Source: Bremerella cremea
Lineage (GTDB): Bacteria; Planctomycetota; Planctomycetia; Pirellulales; Pirellulaceae
Direction: 5' to 3'
Assembly (NCBI RefSeq): GCF_003335505.1
Contig: NZ_QPEX01000010.1
Span: 868,001 to 932,000, forward strand
Length of the DNA stretch: 64,000 nt
Both the position numbers and the translations under genes were made by a program. Below the pieces are notes generated by a model. That model ran no database searches. It had not been told where the DNA came from and saw only the letters and a list, made by a program, of their open reading frames with translations. Numbering within the stretch: position 1 is the first letter of the stretch; each line of letters begins with the position of its first letter. Positions 9,691-19,159 of this stretch are shown one piece after another.

Positions 9691-10531
9691 CGTAAATCGG
9701 TGTCCTGCCGCTTGGTGCCAGTCCCAATTGCACTGCGTAGTGGTAATATCGCATCAGCCCTTCTTTTTCTTGAGGGCCCAGCGTGAAATGTAAATTATCG
9801 TGGAAGTAGTGGAAACACTCGCTTGTGGTCAGTTGGTACTTGGCGGCTTCCCGTTCGGCAATCTTTTCTAGATTTTCCATGCCGCCATCTCTGGCTTCCA
9901 TCAACCGCTTGGCGATCTCTTCCGTCGCGATGCCGGGGCGGGCGACCCACATGGCAAAGACAAACGGCAGGCCAGTCCACTCGACCCAGGTTTCGCCCAA
10001 GTCCCACACTTCCACGGCGTCGATCGCCGGCGGGTGAATCGCTCGGTCGCCAATCAGCAACATCGCATCTGCTTCGCAGTCGCGCATGTCGCTTCCGAGT
10101 GGCAACGCTTGTAGCTGCGGGCGAACGCCGACGCGTTCAGCCAACAAAATCTTGGCGAGGGCGGCACTGGTGCGCGAGCCTTCATCGAGGGCTAAGGTTT
10201 TAACCTGCTGTGGGGGCGTGCGGAAAAAGATCTTCACGCTCCAAACCGGCCCCAAGCAACCAATGCAAGCATCGGTAATGATGCGGTAGTCTTTTCCCAA
10301 GAAGTATTCAATCGAGGGAATCAAAGCGACATCCAACAGCCCGAGCGACAGTTGGTCGGCCAGACGCGAAGGATAGTCGAAACTAAGCGTAAACGGCGTA
10401 TCCGCTTGGTCTAAGTCATAAACCAAGGGTTTGGTGTTCAGATAACGAACAGCCCCCACGCGGGGCTTCAGTGCGACGTCGTTCACGATCTTCTTCTGTT
10501 GGAATGTACCAAGTTGCCAAGCTCTCCACAC
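9671..10531 (-). CDS. mqnA: Chorismate dehydratase (futalosine menaquinone pathway)
   Basis: Up to 286 residues. MqnA converts chorismate to 3-enolpyruvyl-benzoate, the first step of the futalosine route. The family N-terminal block VGAVRYLNTKPLVYDL is clear, as are LGLLDVALIPSIEYF and LALDEGSRTSAALAKILL. Two GTG starts are possible: 10531, which adds 15 residues, and 10486, which is preceded by AGAAGAAG and places the conserved block ten residues after the start; I consider 10486 more likely. The pairing with mqnC implies that this organism makes menaquinone by the futalosine pathway. Confidence 0.9.
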   Translation of the reverse strand: MWRAWQLGTFQQKKIVNDVALKPRVGAVRYLNTKPLVYDLDQADTPFTLSFDYPSRLADQLSLGLLDVALIPSIEYFLGKDYRIITDACIGCLGPVWSVKIFFRTPPQQVKTLALDEGSRTSAALAKILLAERVGVRPQLQALPLGSDMRDCEADAMLLIGDRAIHPPAIDAVEVWDLGETWVEWTGLPFVFAMWVARPGIATEEIAKRLMEARDGGMENLEKIAEREAAKYQLTTSECFHYFHDNLHFTLGPQEKEGLMRYYHYAVQLGLAPSGRTPIYDDCKIA

Positions 10532-10965
10532 GAAACCAACCGGACAACGCGGGCAAGCGTAACCCCTGCAGAGGAATCAGCAATGCAGTTTCAGGAAGTC
10601 CTGCTCTAGGTTACGCGGATTAGGCCAGAAAGGGAAGGTCGCGTAATCCGCCATAGAGTATCCATCGCAGCAGCCCCCTTTGATCGGAAATCGCCGAGCT
10701 TGGCCGTCGTTTGCCGGTCTGTGGGCATGCTCATATTCAGGCAGAACCAACGTCTCCCTGGTTGAATTCGCCCGGCCGACCTGAAAAATGGGAGGGTTAA
10801 ATCGGAAGTTTCTTTGGCAAAATGACTTAGCACTGCCAGGCTTAACCGATTATCATCTGCCAGATGATTGACTAAAATGTGGCCTCGGGCCATGTTAGAC
10901 GCGCGGCTCAGCTTATCCTAAAACTTGACGGGCAGCCCTGCTTTCGAATCTTTTCGCGGAACAAC
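10532..10965. other. 434-bp intergenic region between divergent mqnA and zinc-ribbon gene
   Basis: No gene seen. It holds an inverted repeat GCGGATTA (10615-10622) / TAATCCGC (10644-10651) and a 17-bp near-perfect palindrome ATCATCTG-C-CAGATGAT (10852-10868) that abuts a TTGACT which could be a -35 box for the plus-strand gene. No good -10 box follows at the usual distance, so I do not call a promoter. Confidence 0.4.
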
Positions 10966-11685
10966 ATGGCCGAACAGCAAGAAAAAATACGCGTAACCTG
11001 TCCTAGTTGCTTTAAACGCTTCGAGGTGAGCGCCAAGTTCGCCGGACGGGAAGGTCCGTGCCCGAGCTGTAAAAAGCCGATTAAAATTCCCGAACTCGAC
11101 GAACAGGTCGTGCTGCGCGAACGGGAAGAGTTTGGCGGCGTCAAAAGTGCTTCGGGCAAGCTTGTCTTTAAGCCGGTTGCCCGCGAGGACACCAAGTTTT
11201 CGCCGGTCGTGCTGGGCGTGGTTTTGGCCTCGACCATTGCCGCATTTGCCATCGCCTACTTCATTGGCGCTTCGACCGAAAACAAAGATAGCCTGACCAT
11301 GGTGGTCGCCGCTGGTTCTATCTTGGTGGCCATTCCCATTTGCTGGAGCGGGTACTGGTTCCTCCGCGACGACGAATTCGAACCCTACATGGGGCAAGAA
11401 TTGTGGATGCGGGTGCTGGTTTGCTCGGTTGCGTATGCCGCAATTTGGGGGCTTTATGCGTTGTTGATCAGTTATTGGGATCTGAGCGATAACCTGAACG
11501 AATATTTACCCTACTTCGTTATCACAGCGGCAGTTTGCCTAGTGATGGGAGGCTTTGCCGCGGCGGGCTCGTTTGATATTCAGCCTCTTTCCGGCTTCCT
11601 GCATTTCTCGTTCTATTTGTTGGTCACGCTATTGTTGCGACTAACGATGGGTCTTTCGGCCTACTATGTGTATTGGTGGAATTGA
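10966..11685 (+). CDS. Zinc-ribbon membrane protein, function unknown
   Basis: 239 residues from the ATG at 10966; the frame is open further upstream but the family-like N-terminus MAEQQEKIRVTCPSC starts here. Residues 11-40 form a CPSC-x(n)-CPSCKK zinc ribbon of the MJ0042 type (CPSCFKRFEVSAKFAG, then GPCPSCKKPIKIP), a module very common at the N-terminus of planctomycete membrane proteins. Five or six hydrophobic helices follow from about residue 80 to the C-terminus, separated by short loops. No catalytic motif is visible. Confidence 0.75.
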   Translation: MAEQQEKIRVTCPSCFKRFEVSAKFAGREGPCPSCKKPIKIPELDEQVVLREREEFGGVKSASGKLVFKPVAREDTKFSPVVLGVVLASTIAAFAIAYFIGASTENKDSLTMVVAAGSILVAIPICWSGYWFLRDDEFEPYMGQELWMRVLVCSVAYAAIWGLYALLISYWDLSDNLNEYLPYFVITAAVCLVMGGFAAAGSFDIQPLSGFLHFSFYLLVTLLLRLTMGLSAYYVYWWN

Positions 11686-11723
11686 CCCCGAAAACCAGGG
11701 CCATTCCCACCAATTGATGGGTG

Positions 11724-11749
11724 CCATGCTTACGTCGGCGTAAGCATGG
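11724..11749. repeat. Perfect palindrome between convergent genes (REP-like / bidirectional terminator candidate)
   Basis: CCATGCTTACG (11724-11734), loop TCGG, CGTAAGCATGG (11739-11749): an 11-bp perfect stem between the convergent zinc-ribbon gene and miaA. There is no T-run on either strand, so it is not a classical terminator; a repeated intergenic element is more likely. Confidence 0.55.
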
Positions 11750-11756
11750 GTTGGTG

Positions 11757-12713
11757 TTAACTTCGTGCCATGGCAACAATTTGCTCGGCGACCGCTTCGG
11801 CGTCGAGTTGCCCGGTTAGCGAGACTTCGCGACACTCTTCCAAGCTGCGAAACCACGTGCATTGCCGCTTGGCAAACTGCCGTGTGCGAGCCTTAACGCG
11901 ATCTTTGGCCGATTCTAACTCGCGGTTACCGGCCAAGTAATCGATCACTTCCTGATAGCCAACGGCCTGTAAAGCGGTGGTGCTCAGTGGCGAGTGTTTA
12001 TCGAGCAGCCGCTGGACTTCGTCGACCATGCCATGCTCGAACATCGCTTCCACCCGGTTGTTGATCCGATCGTGCAGGACGGGGCGATCCCACGAAAGCC
12101 AGAACGCGCGGCAATTCTCGGGCGAAACGTGATCTTCGAACTCGAATTGATAGTGGCTCATTGGCTGGCCGGTGGCATGATAGACTTCCAAAGCGCGAAT
12201 CATGCGCCGGGTATCGTTCTCGTGAATGCGGGCCGCTGCTAGGGGATCGACCTGTTTAAGCCGGGCATGCAGCGCCTTATTGCCCACTTTGGCGGCTTCC
12301 TCTTCCAAAGCGTTCCGATAGGCCAGATCAGGGGCTGGCCCCTCGGAAAGTCCCCGTAAAAGAGCCTTCAAATAAAGGGGCGTTCCCCCCACAAAGAGCA
12401 CCTGCTTGCCGCGTCCCTGGATTTCACGGGCGGCTTGCTCGGCGAGTTGCAAATAATGCGAAATACTTGAATTTTCGCTCGGATTTAGCACATCGATCAG
12501 GTGGTGGGGCACCACTGCCTGCTCTTCTCGGGTTGGCTTAGCGGTGCCGATGTCCATATCTCGGTACAGCGACATCGAGTCGAGCGCGATGATTTCCGCG
12601 TTAATTTTCTTCGCCAAGCAAAGCCCGACACGGGTCTTTCCGCTGGCGGTTGCCCCGGTTAAATACCAGGCATCTAGGAAACTAAACTCTTTGTCAGTCG
12701 AGAGATTCGTCAT
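11757..12713 (-). CDS. miaA: tRNA dimethylallyltransferase
   Basis: 318 residues from the ATG at 12713 (MTNLSTDKEF); an in-frame start 57 bp upstream would add 19 residues lacking similarity. MiaA transfers the dimethylallyl group to N6 of A37 in tRNAs reading UNN codons. The P-loop GATASGKTRVGL lies near residue 22, followed by DSMSLYRDMDIGTAKPT, VGGTPLYLKALLRG and the C-terminal RQFAKRQCTWFRSL, all standard MiaA blocks. It stands divergent from hisE. Confidence 0.93.
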   Translation of the reverse strand: MTNLSTDKEFSFLDAWYLTGATASGKTRVGLCLAKKINAEIIALDSMSLYRDMDIGTAKPTREEQAVVPHHLIDVLNPSENSSISHYLQLAEQAAREIQGRGKQVLFVGGTPLYLKALLRGLSEGPAPDLAYRNALEEEAAKVGNKALHARLKQVDPLAAARIHENDTRRMIRALEVYHATGQPMSHYQFEFEDHVSPENCRAFWLSWDRPVLHDRINNRVEAMFEHGMVDEVQRLLDKHSPLSTTALQAVGYQEVIDYLAGNRELESAKDRVKARTRQFAKRQCTWFRSLEECREVSLTGQLDAEAVAEQIVAMARS

Positions 12714-12887
12714 TCTCAAGCAAGCTGCAAGCGGCCGGAAGACCTGGGATTTTTGGGCAAAAAGGATCAATAGGGGTGCAATTTTCAGTTTACCCCTAGG
12801 CGACTACAATACTAGATTCCCAGACACTCGACGAAGGGGGCTGGGCCCATTGAAGCGTCTGATCTTCCTCAAAAAAGGGGCCGAACG

Positions 12888-13244
12888 TTGTCCGGCGAAG
12901 CGAACTCGAATAACCCTTCCCATGTCTTAGCTGCGTTGATGGCGGTGATCGAAGATCGTCGTGCCAATCCGCCGGAAAAGTCGTACACCACCAAATTGTT
13001 TAAGGGTGGCGTCCCCAAGATCGGTGAAAAGATCATGGAAGAAGCGGCGGAAGTGGTCGAGGCGGCCGGAGAAGAGGGAGACGAAGGACGCCAGCATTTG
13101 ATTTACGAAGCGGGCGACCTGATCTACCACTTATTTGTCATGCTCGGCCATCGCGAGATCCCCCTCTCGGAAGTCGAAGCGGAACTGGCTCGTCGATTCG
13201 GTGTTTCTGGCATCGACGAAAAAGCATCTCGTCCGCCAAAGTAA
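12888..13244 (+). CDS. hisE: Phosphoribosyl-ATP pyrophosphatase
   Basis: 118 residues from a TTG start at 12888, preceded by AAAAGGGG at a spacing of 7; no ATG fits upstream. HisE removes pyrophosphate from PR-ATP, the second step of histidine synthesis. The MazG-like metal-binding pattern is present: GEKIMEEAAEVVEA and EAGDLIYHLFVML. It is a stand-alone HisE, not fused to HisI, and lies 34 bp before hisG, forming a two-gene histidine unit for steps 1 and 2. Confidence 0.9.
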   Translation: MSGEANSNNPSHVLAALMAVIEDRRANPPEKSYTTKLFKGGVPKIGEKIMEEAAEVVEAAGEEGDEGRQHLIYEAGDLIYHLFVMLGHREIPLSEVEAELARRFGVSGIDEKASRPPK

Positions 13245-13278
13245 AACCTTCAACCGCACCCAACCCCAAGTATTCACC

Positions 13279-14130
13279 ATGGAAAACTTCCGGATCGGTA
13301 TTCCCAGCAAAGGTCGCCTCGCTGAAGTCGCCACCGAACTGCTCGGCGAAGCGGGCCTTAAATTCCGGCGACAAGATCGCAGCCTGTTTGCGCGGGTGCG
13401 CGACATGCCGATCGATATCACCTTTCTCCGAACCGACGACATTCCCGTGTTGTGCGCCGAAGGGGCGATCGATATGGGAATCACCGGCAGCGACTTGGTG
13501 CAGGAAGCGGAAGTTGACGTCGAAACACGCATGAACTTGGGCGTGGGCAAGTGCCGCTTGGCGTTATGTGTCCCGGAAGAAACCGAGTGGCAAAACGTGG
13601 CCGACATGAAAGAATGCCGCGTCGCGACCAGCTTTCCGAATGTGACCCGCCGGTACTTGGAAGCCAACGGGGCTACGCCTCATTTGGTAAATCTTTCAGG
13701 CTCGGTCGAAGTGATGATCTCGCTGGGCATCGCCGACGCGATTGTCGATCTGGTCGAAACCGGTAGCACGTTGGCCGCCAACCGGCTGAAAATCTTCGCC
13801 GAGATTGGTAACTACGAAACGATTCTGATTCAAAACCAACAGAAACGCCAACCGGAACTCGCCGATCGCATTGTTCGCCGTTTGGAAGGGGTAGTGATCG
13901 CTCGCGATTACTCGCTGCTGGAATACAACATCCAACGCGACAAACTGGCCGAAGCAGAAAAGATCACCCCAGGCTTCAATTCACCCACCATCAATCCGCT
14001 GGAAGATAACGCCTGGTGCGCCGTGCGAGCCATGGTGAAGCGGAAAGAAGTGATCGACGTCATGGAACGCCTCGACCAACTTGGCGCTTCGGCGATCCTG
14101 CAAACCAATATCGCCAACTGTCGGCTGTAA
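13279..14130 (+). CDS. hisG: ATP phosphoribosyltransferase, long form
   Basis: 283 residues from ATG 13279 (MENFRIGIPSKGRL). HisG condenses ATP with PRPP and is the committed step of histidine synthesis. Family blocks seen: GIPSKGRLAEVATELL, IDMGITGSDLVQE, NVTRRYLEANG and the PRPP loop region IVDLVETGSTLAAN. Length and the C-terminal domain (about residues 210-283, ending ASAILQTNIANCRL) show the long, self-sufficient form with a histidine-binding regulatory domain, so no HisZ partner is needed. Cotranscribed with hisE. Confidence 0.95.
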   Translation: MENFRIGIPSKGRLAEVATELLGEAGLKFRRQDRSLFARVRDMPIDITFLRTDDIPVLCAEGAIDMGITGSDLVQEAEVDVETRMNLGVGKCRLALCVPEETEWQNVADMKECRVATSFPNVTRRYLEANGATPHLVNLSGSVEVMISLGIADAIVDLVETGSTLAANRLKIFAEIGNYETILIQNQQKRQPELADRIVRRLEGVVIARDYSLLEYNIQRDKLAEAEKITPGFNSPTINPLEDNAWCAVRAMVKRKEVIDVMERLDQLGASAILQTNIANCRL

Positions 14131-14208
14131 ACTGCTTGAAAGATTCTCAATCACAACTAGCACGGGCCCCTCTGCTGAAGTATTCTAGGGCACTTCTACA
14201 GAGTCATC

Positions 14209-14544
14209 TTGCGAGAGATATTTGCAGTGTTAGTTATATTGCTTGAAGCCTGTGTGTTGATTGGGCTCTTAAAGGTTATCAATGACGAAGACTCCGGCCT
14301 GCTCGCAGCGATCGGGCTTGCTATTGGGGGTGCCATCGGTACCAGCATCATCGTCTCTGGCTTGGCAGCAGCAATGGGAATCTATGGCATTCCTATTGGC
14401 GCGCTCATCTCAGTTGGCCTGTTAGGCTTAGCGGTTTCCGCCCTTTACGGTGTCGAGATTAAACGATCGTTTTTAATCGCAGGCATCTTCATCGCTCTGC
14501 ATGTCACGATCATTATCGCCCTCGCTACCATGCAAGCTTCTTAA
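14209..14544 (+). CDS. Small glycine/alanine-rich membrane protein
   Basis: 111 residues starting at TTG 14209, or at the GTG at 14224. Almost wholly hydrophobic, with three or four helices (residues about 2-20, 27-55, 58-80, 88-108) and a GLAIGGAIGTSIIVSGLAAA stretch that suggests tight helix packing. No family recognised. The start has no strong ribosome-binding site, so the N-terminus is uncertain. Confidence 0.5.
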   Translation: MREIFAVLVILLEACVLIGLLKVINDEDSGLLAAIGLAIGGAIGTSIIVSGLAAAMGIYGIPIGALISVGLLGLAVSALYGVEIKRSFLIAGIFIALHVTIIIALATMQAS

Positions 14545-14584
14545 CTTCCCGCTGCATACCCTGTCTTGCAAGAATAAAAGCCAA

Positions 14585-16030
14585 CTAAGCGCCTCGGCGG
14601 ATGTAATCTCCCATGCGCTCGACTTGCCGATGCAACACAGGAGACCAAGGGAAGCCGGTGTTGATGCGGATATAGTTGCGGAATGCACCGCTGGGAGAAA
14701 AGATTGGGCCGGGGGCGAATTGGATTCCTTCGTCGCTGAGGGTGTGATACATCTGCATGGCATCGACATGACGGGGCATTTCAATCCACAGCACATGCCC
14801 ACCTAGCGGTCGTGAGGCCCGCACACCGGCAGGAAAGCAGTTGCGGACGGCTCTGAGGGCGTCGTCCATTTGTTCGGCAAATTGGGCCCGTACTTTTCGC
14901 AAATGGCGATCGTACGCCCCGGTCTCTAAGATTTCAGCCGCCACCAACTGCGGCGCCACCGATGTACATTGGTTGACGACCAACTTCATCAGTTGAAACT
15001 GTTGAATGTAGCGGCCAGGAATCGACCAGCCTAACCGCAAGCCGGGGGAAAGGGTCTTACTAAACGACCCGCAGTAAAGCACGCGTCCTTCGGTATCGAA
15101 CGCCTTGACGGCCCGGGGACGGGGCGAGCGAAAGGAAAGATCGCCATAAACATCATCCTCGACCAAGGGTACCTGGTAACGATTTAAGATTTCGACCAAC
15201 CGCTTTTTATTCTCTTCCGGCATGAGACTGCCGGTCGGGTTCGAGAAGTTAGAAACAATCGCACAAGCGGCAATTTCATATTTCCCAAGCACGTGGTCGA
15301 GGTGATCGAGTTGGATACCGGTTTCCGGATCGCAGGCCACTTCCACCGCCTTCAGACCTAGCGATTGCAGCACTTCGAGCAAGGCATAATAGGCAGGCGA
15401 TTCAATCGCCACGATACTCCCTGGCGGGGCCACGCACTTGATCGATAAGTAGACCGCTTCTTTCGCCCCGCTGGTAATCACGATCTCGTCGGGGCTCACG
15501 ACGTAGCCTGCTTCGGTACCACGTTTGGCGATCGACTTACGCAGTGTTTCGTGCCCTGGCACCCCGTCGTAACCAAAACAAGCGTCGGGCAATTCCCGCA
15601 TTACTTTTTGATACGACCGATTCAGCACTTGCAGCGGCATCAACTGGGTCGATTGAACCGCCGCCCCAAGGGTTGGCTGTGCCCCAGATCCAATTGCGGC
15701 GTTCATCCGGGTGGGAATATTGGTTTGAATAACGCACGCTTCACCGTTGGGATTCGTGGTAGAAAGCTTCGGCAATTCCTCGGGCGGTCGGCGAACATAG
15801 TGCCCCGATTGAGGCCGGACCTCGATCACGCGCCAATCCTCTAGCAAAGCCAGCGCCGACTTGGCCGTGTTCAAACTGACACGGTGCTCTTCACTTAGCC
15901 GACGGATTGAAGGCAGTTTCTCTCCCGGCACAAACGCCCCCGATTGCACCAAGCGGCGAAGCTTGTCGGCCAATTGATAGTAGAGCGTATTCTCGTCTTC
16001 CGGTTTCGAGTTGCCGTTTTGCGATGCCAT
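14585..16030 (-). CDS. MocR-family transcriptional regulator (GntR HTH fused to PLP aminotransferase domain)
   Basis: 481 residues from ATG 16030; a TTG two codons upstream is possible. Residues about 15-80 are a GntR winged helix (KLPSIRRLSEEHRVSLNTAKSAL); the rest is a type I aminotransferase fold with the PLP lysine in YCGSFSKTLSPGLRLGW. MocR proteins (GabR, PdxR) use the aminotransferase domain as an effector sensor. It stands divergent from metE with a 174-bp shared region that contains repeated CTGT(N)ACCC motifs, so control of metE and of itself is a reasonable inference; the effector is unknown. Confidence 0.88.
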   Translation of the reverse strand: MASQNGNSKPEDENTLYYQLADKLRRLVQSGAFVPGEKLPSIRRLSEEHRVSLNTAKSALALLEDWRVIEVRPQSGHYVRRPPEELPKLSTTNPNGEACVIQTNIPTRMNAAIGSGAQPTLGAAVQSTQLMPLQVLNRSYQKVMRELPDACFGYDGVPGHETLRKSIAKRGTEAGYVVSPDEIVITSGAKEAVYLSIKCVAPPGSIVAIESPAYYALLEVLQSLGLKAVEVACDPETGIQLDHLDHVLGKYEIAACAIVSNFSNPTGSLMPEENKKRLVEILNRYQVPLVEDDVYGDLSFRSPRPRAVKAFDTEGRVLYCGSFSKTLSPGLRLGWSIPGRYIQQFQLMKLVVNQCTSVAPQLVAAEILETGAYDRHLRKVRAQFAEQMDDALRAVRNCFPAGVRASRPLGGHVLWIEMPRHVDAMQMYHTLSDEGIQFAPGPIFSPSGAFRNYIRINTGFPWSPVLHRQVERMGDYIRRGA

Positions 16031-16034
16031 TTTC

Positions 16035-16201
16035 AACTGTCACCCTATTCCGTTACGAAATCTGCCCCAGGCCTAGCCCATGCCATGTCTGTACCCACCA
16101 ACAAATCACAAATGCAAAACTGTGACCCTTTCTATCGTAGCTGTAGACTGCTCTCAATCGCAAGTGTTATCACATTTTTCACACAAAAAAGGACTGTACC
16201 C
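16035..16201. promoter_or_regulatory. Repeated CTGT(N)ACCC motifs between mocR and metE
   Basis: Four same-orientation copies of one motif occupy the divergent region: CTGTCACCC (16037-16045), CTGTACCC (16089-16096), CTGTGACCC (16120-16128) and CTGTACCC (16194-16201). The first and third extend to AACTGTSACCCTWTTC-like 15-16 mers (16035-16050 and 16118-16132). MocR regulators characteristically bind direct repeats, which makes these candidate operator sites. The last copy touches the metE start region, so it could instead reflect chance. Confidence 0.4.
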
Positions 16202-16204
16202 ATC

Positions 16205-18493
16205 ATGGCGATTGCGACCAACCTCGGCTTTCCGCGTATCGGGGCCAAGCGAGAACTGAAATGGCAACTAGAAAAATACTGGCAAGGAAAGATCGGCGCA
16301 GAGGCTCTGTTGGCTGGGGCGGCAGAAGTCCGCGAAACCAATTGGCAGTGGCAAGCGGAAGCAGGCATCACGCAGATTCCGGTGGGGGATTTCTCGCTTT
16401 ACGATCACGTGCTCGATTGGGCGATTCGTGTCGGGGCGGTCCCTGGTGCTTATCAGAACGGCAAGCTTGTCAGCCACTTAGATCGCTACTTTGCGATGGC
16501 CCGAGGCTCGCAGCAGGGAGTCGACTTGCCTGCGATGGAAATGACGAAGTGGTTCAACACCAATTATCACTACATCGTCCCTGAGTGGTCCGTCGAGCAG
16601 ACGTTTCACTTGGATGCCGACGCTTTTCTGCAAGACATTGCGGCTGCTCAACAGGTCTCGCCTGCGGCCCGGCCGGTGGTGCTGGGGCCGGTTAGCTTGT
16701 TGCTGCTGGGGAAATTAAAAGACTCGGAAGCATCGCCGCTAGTGCTGCTCGATCGGCTGCTACCTGTGTACGAGCAACTCTTGCAGAGGCTAAACGCCGC
16801 TGGTTGCAAATGGGTTCAATGGGACGAGCCGGTCCTGGCCCTCGATTTGGATCTCGCAACTCAAGAGGCCCTACGTCACAGCTTGCAACAGTTAAGTGGC
16901 TCGCTGGGCAACGTGAAGCTGGTTCTGACGAGCTATTTCGAATCGCTCCGCGAGAACCTTCCCCTAGCGTTTGAATTGCCGGTGTCTGCGGTTCACCTGG
17001 ACTTGGTCTACGGACCAGAGCAACTGGCGGAAGCACTGCGATACGTTCGCGACGGCCAGTCGCTCTCGTTGGGGCTGATTGATGGCCGCAACGTATGGCG
17101 AACCGATTTGACGAAAGCCCTCGCCCAGGCAGAAACCGCCGCCGAGGCGATCGGTAGCGATCGGTTATTGATCGCGCCAAGTTGCTCGCTACTGCATAGC
17201 CCTGTCGACTTGGCCGCAGAAACGGAGATCGACGATGAAGTGAAATCGTGGCTGGCCTTCGCTCGGCAAAAACTGGACGAGATTACGACGATAACCACGG
17301 CATTGAATTCTGGTCGAGCGGCAGTTGCAGAAACGCTTGCCCTGAACGCAGGTGCCCTAGAAACACGGCGTACTTCCATCCGGACGCATAATCCGGCAAT
17401 TCGCGATCGCGTGGCGGCAATCTCCCCGGCGAACTTAAAACGAACGGGCGATTATACGGTGCGTCAGTCGCAACAGCGTGCTCGCCTCAAGTTGCCTCCC
17501 CTGCCGACGACAACGATTGGCTCGTTTCCACAAACCGCAGCCGTGCGGCAAGCGCGGGCCGCGTTTCGTAAGGGAGAACTTCCCGCTGAACAGTACCGTC
17601 AGTTTCTAGAAACCGAGACAGAAGCTTGTATCCGGCGCCAAGAAGCCCTGGGGCTCGATGTGTTGGTCCACGGCGAGTTTGAACGCAACGACATGGTCGA
17701 GTACTTCGGCGAGCAGCTAGAAGGGTTTGTCGTCTCGAAAAACGGCTGGGTCCAGAGCTATGGTTCTCGCTGCGTGAAGCCGCCGATTATTTTTGGCGAT
17801 ATTCACCGGCTTTCTGCCATGACGGTTCCCATGGCGCAGTACGCACAATCACTGACCGATCGTCCAGTGAAAGGAATGCTTACCGGGCCGGTTACCATCT
17901 TGTGCTGGTCGTTCGTGCGAGACGATCAACCACGTTGGGTGACGTGCCAGCAAATCGCCCTGGCCATTCGCGAAGAATCAATCGATCTAGAGCAAGCCGG
18001 CATCGGTGTCATTCAGATCGACGAGCCAGCACTGCGTGAAGGTTTGCCACTGCGCAAGTCGGATCAAACCGACTACTTGGCCTGGGCGGTCGATGCGTTT
18101 CGGCTGGCTTCGAGCGGTATCCGTGACGAAACGCAAATTCACACGCACATGTGCTATTGCGAGTTCAACGAAATCCTTCCGGCAATTGCGGCTTTAGATG
18201 CCGACGTCATCTCGATTGAAACGAGTCGGTCGCAGATGGAGCTTCTCGATGGCTTCGTGGAATTTCGTTACCCCAATGAAATCGGCCCTGGCGTCTACGA
18301 TATTCACTCGCCGCGCGTGCCAGCCACAACAGAAATGGTTGGCTTGCTGAAAAAGGCCGTCGAGGTGATTCCCGCCGAGCGGCTATGGGTGAACCCCGAT
18401 TGTGGGTTAAAGACCCGCGGCTGGCCAGAAGTCGAGGCCGCGCTGCGGGCCATGGTCGAGGCAGCTCAAGAGGTGCGATCGCTGTTAGCTTAG
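16205..18493 (+). CDS. metE: Cobalamin-independent methionine synthase
   Basis: 762 residues from ATG 16205 ([20 protein letters not shown]), the normal MetE length. It transfers a methyl group from methyltetrahydrofolate triglutamate to homocysteine. The N-terminal half is the duplicated barrel; the C-terminal half starts near [14 protein letters not shown] and holds the zinc ligands: [11 protein letters not shown] (His and Cys) and [13 protein letters not shown] (Cys). [15 protein letters not shown] is the homocysteine-binding block. No riboswitch is visible upstream; the divergent MocR gene is the candidate regulator. A strong terminator follows. Confidence 0.96.
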   Translation: MAIATNLGFPRIGAKRELKWQLEKYWQGKIGAEALLAGAAEVRETNWQWQAEAGITQIPVGDFSLYDHVLDWAIRVGAVPGAYQNGKLVSHLDRYFAMARGSQQGVDLPAMEMTKWFNTNYHYIVPEWSVEQTFHLDADAFLQDIAAAQQVSPAARPVVLGPVSLLLLGKLKDSEASPLVLLDRLLPVYEQLLQRLNAAGCKWVQWDEPVLALDLDLATQEALRHSLQQLSGSLGNVKLVLTSYFESLRENLPLAFELPVSAVHLDLVYGPEQLAEALRYVRDGQSLSLGLIDGRNVWRTDLTKALAQAETAAEAIGSDRLLIAPSCSLLHSPVDLAAETEIDDEVKSWLAFARQKLDEITTITTALNSGRAAVAETLALNAGALETRRTSIRTHNPAIRDRVAAISPANLKRTGDYTVRQSQQRARLKLPPLPTTTIGSFPQTAAVRQARAAFRKGELPAEQYRQFLETETEACIRRQEALGLDVLVHGEFERNDMVEYFGEQLEGFVVSKNGWVQSYGSRCVKPPIIFGDIHRLSAMTVPMAQYAQSLTDRPVKGMLTGPVTILCWSFVRDDQPRWVTCQQIALAIREESIDLEQAGIGVIQIDEPALREGLPLRKSDQTDYLAWAVDAFRLASSGIRDETQIHTHMCYCEFNEILPAIAALDADVISIETSRSQMELLDGFVEFRYPNEIGPGVYDIHSPRVPATTEMVGLLKKAVEVIPAERLWVNPDCGLKTRGWPEVEAALRAMVEAAQEVRSLLA

Positions 18494-18510
18494 CCCTCTT
18501 GGTGTGCCAC

Positions 18511-18559
18511 ATTGGTATGCCCAGAAGAGAGAATTTTCTAGGGCATACCAATTTTCTTT
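18511..18559 (+). terminator. Intrinsic terminator after metE
   Basis: A perfect 12-bp stem, ATTGGTATGCCC (18511-18522) and GGGCATACCAAT (18541-18552), followed by TTTCTTT. It lies 18 bp after the metE stop. Confidence 0.8.
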
Positions 18560-18665
18560 GGGGTAAACCGTTGAAATGGAAAAGACATCGTGTCAAATTA
18601 AAGGATATCTCGCCAGCATTACCTCAGACGCTCCCTCCTACACGATCTCTAAAAGGCCCGCCTCT

Positions 18666-19079
18666 ATGAAGTTTCCAGGCTTGGAACTCCGTTGTTTTTC
18701 CCTTTGTGCAGCCCTGATGATGTTGGGCATGTTTACGATGGCCACTATGTCGCAAGCTGAAGAAAAAGAATCGTCCGGCAAACTACGGCACGTTGTGATC
18801 TTCAAGTTCAAAGAATCGGCCTCCGCGCAAGACATCGAAAAGATCGAGAAGGCGTTCAGCGAACTACCCAGCAAGATTCCGCAAATCAAAGAGTACGAGT
18901 GGGGCACAAACAACAGCCCAGAAATGTTCGATAAGGGCTTTACCCATTGCTTCCTGGTGACTTTTGCCAGTGAAAAAGATCGCGAGACCTATCTGCCCCA
19001 TCCAGAGCACAAAAAGTTTGTCTCGCTGCTGGGCCCCTACTTGGAAGAAGCGTTCGTCATTGACTACTGGGCCAAATAA
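18666..19079 (+). CDS. Exported Dabb (stress-responsive alpha/beta barrel) domain protein
   Basis: 137 residues from ATG 18666. A signal peptide (hydrophobic residues 10-27, ending SQA-EEK) precedes a single Dabb domain: KLRHVVIFKFKESASAQDI near residue 40, then a ferredoxin-like fold to FVIDYWAK. Dabb proteins form dimeric barrels; most are of unknown function. Exported forms are frequent in planctomycetes. It is monocistronic, lying between two terminator-like hairpins. Confidence 0.85.
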   Translation: MKFPGLELRCFSLCAALMMLGMFTMATMSQAEEKESSGKLRHVVIFKFKESASAQDIEKIEKAFSELPSKIPQIKEYEWGTNNSPEMFDKGFTHCFLVTFASEKDRETYLPHPEHKKFVSLLGPYLEEAFVIDYWAK

Positions 19080-19120
19080 AGCCTGGCAGCCACCCAAAAG
19101 AACTACCTAAAATCAACCTC

Positions 19121-19159
19121 AGAGCCGCTAAGCTTTTAAGAAAGCAACGCGGCTCTTTG
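19121..19159 (+). terminator. Probable terminator after the Dabb gene
   Basis: AGAGCCGC (19121-19128) pairs with GCGGCTCT (19149-19156), followed by only three T residues. The stem is perfect but the loop is 20 nt and the T-run weak. Confidence 0.5.

Noticed and set aside
15944..16204. N-terminal extension of MetE by 87 codons
   Set aside because: It overlaps the mocR start and the shared promoter; MetE begins at 16205.
16037..16204. Cobalamin or SAM riboswitch before metE
   Set aside because: The leader is too short and shows none of the conserved helices or boxes.
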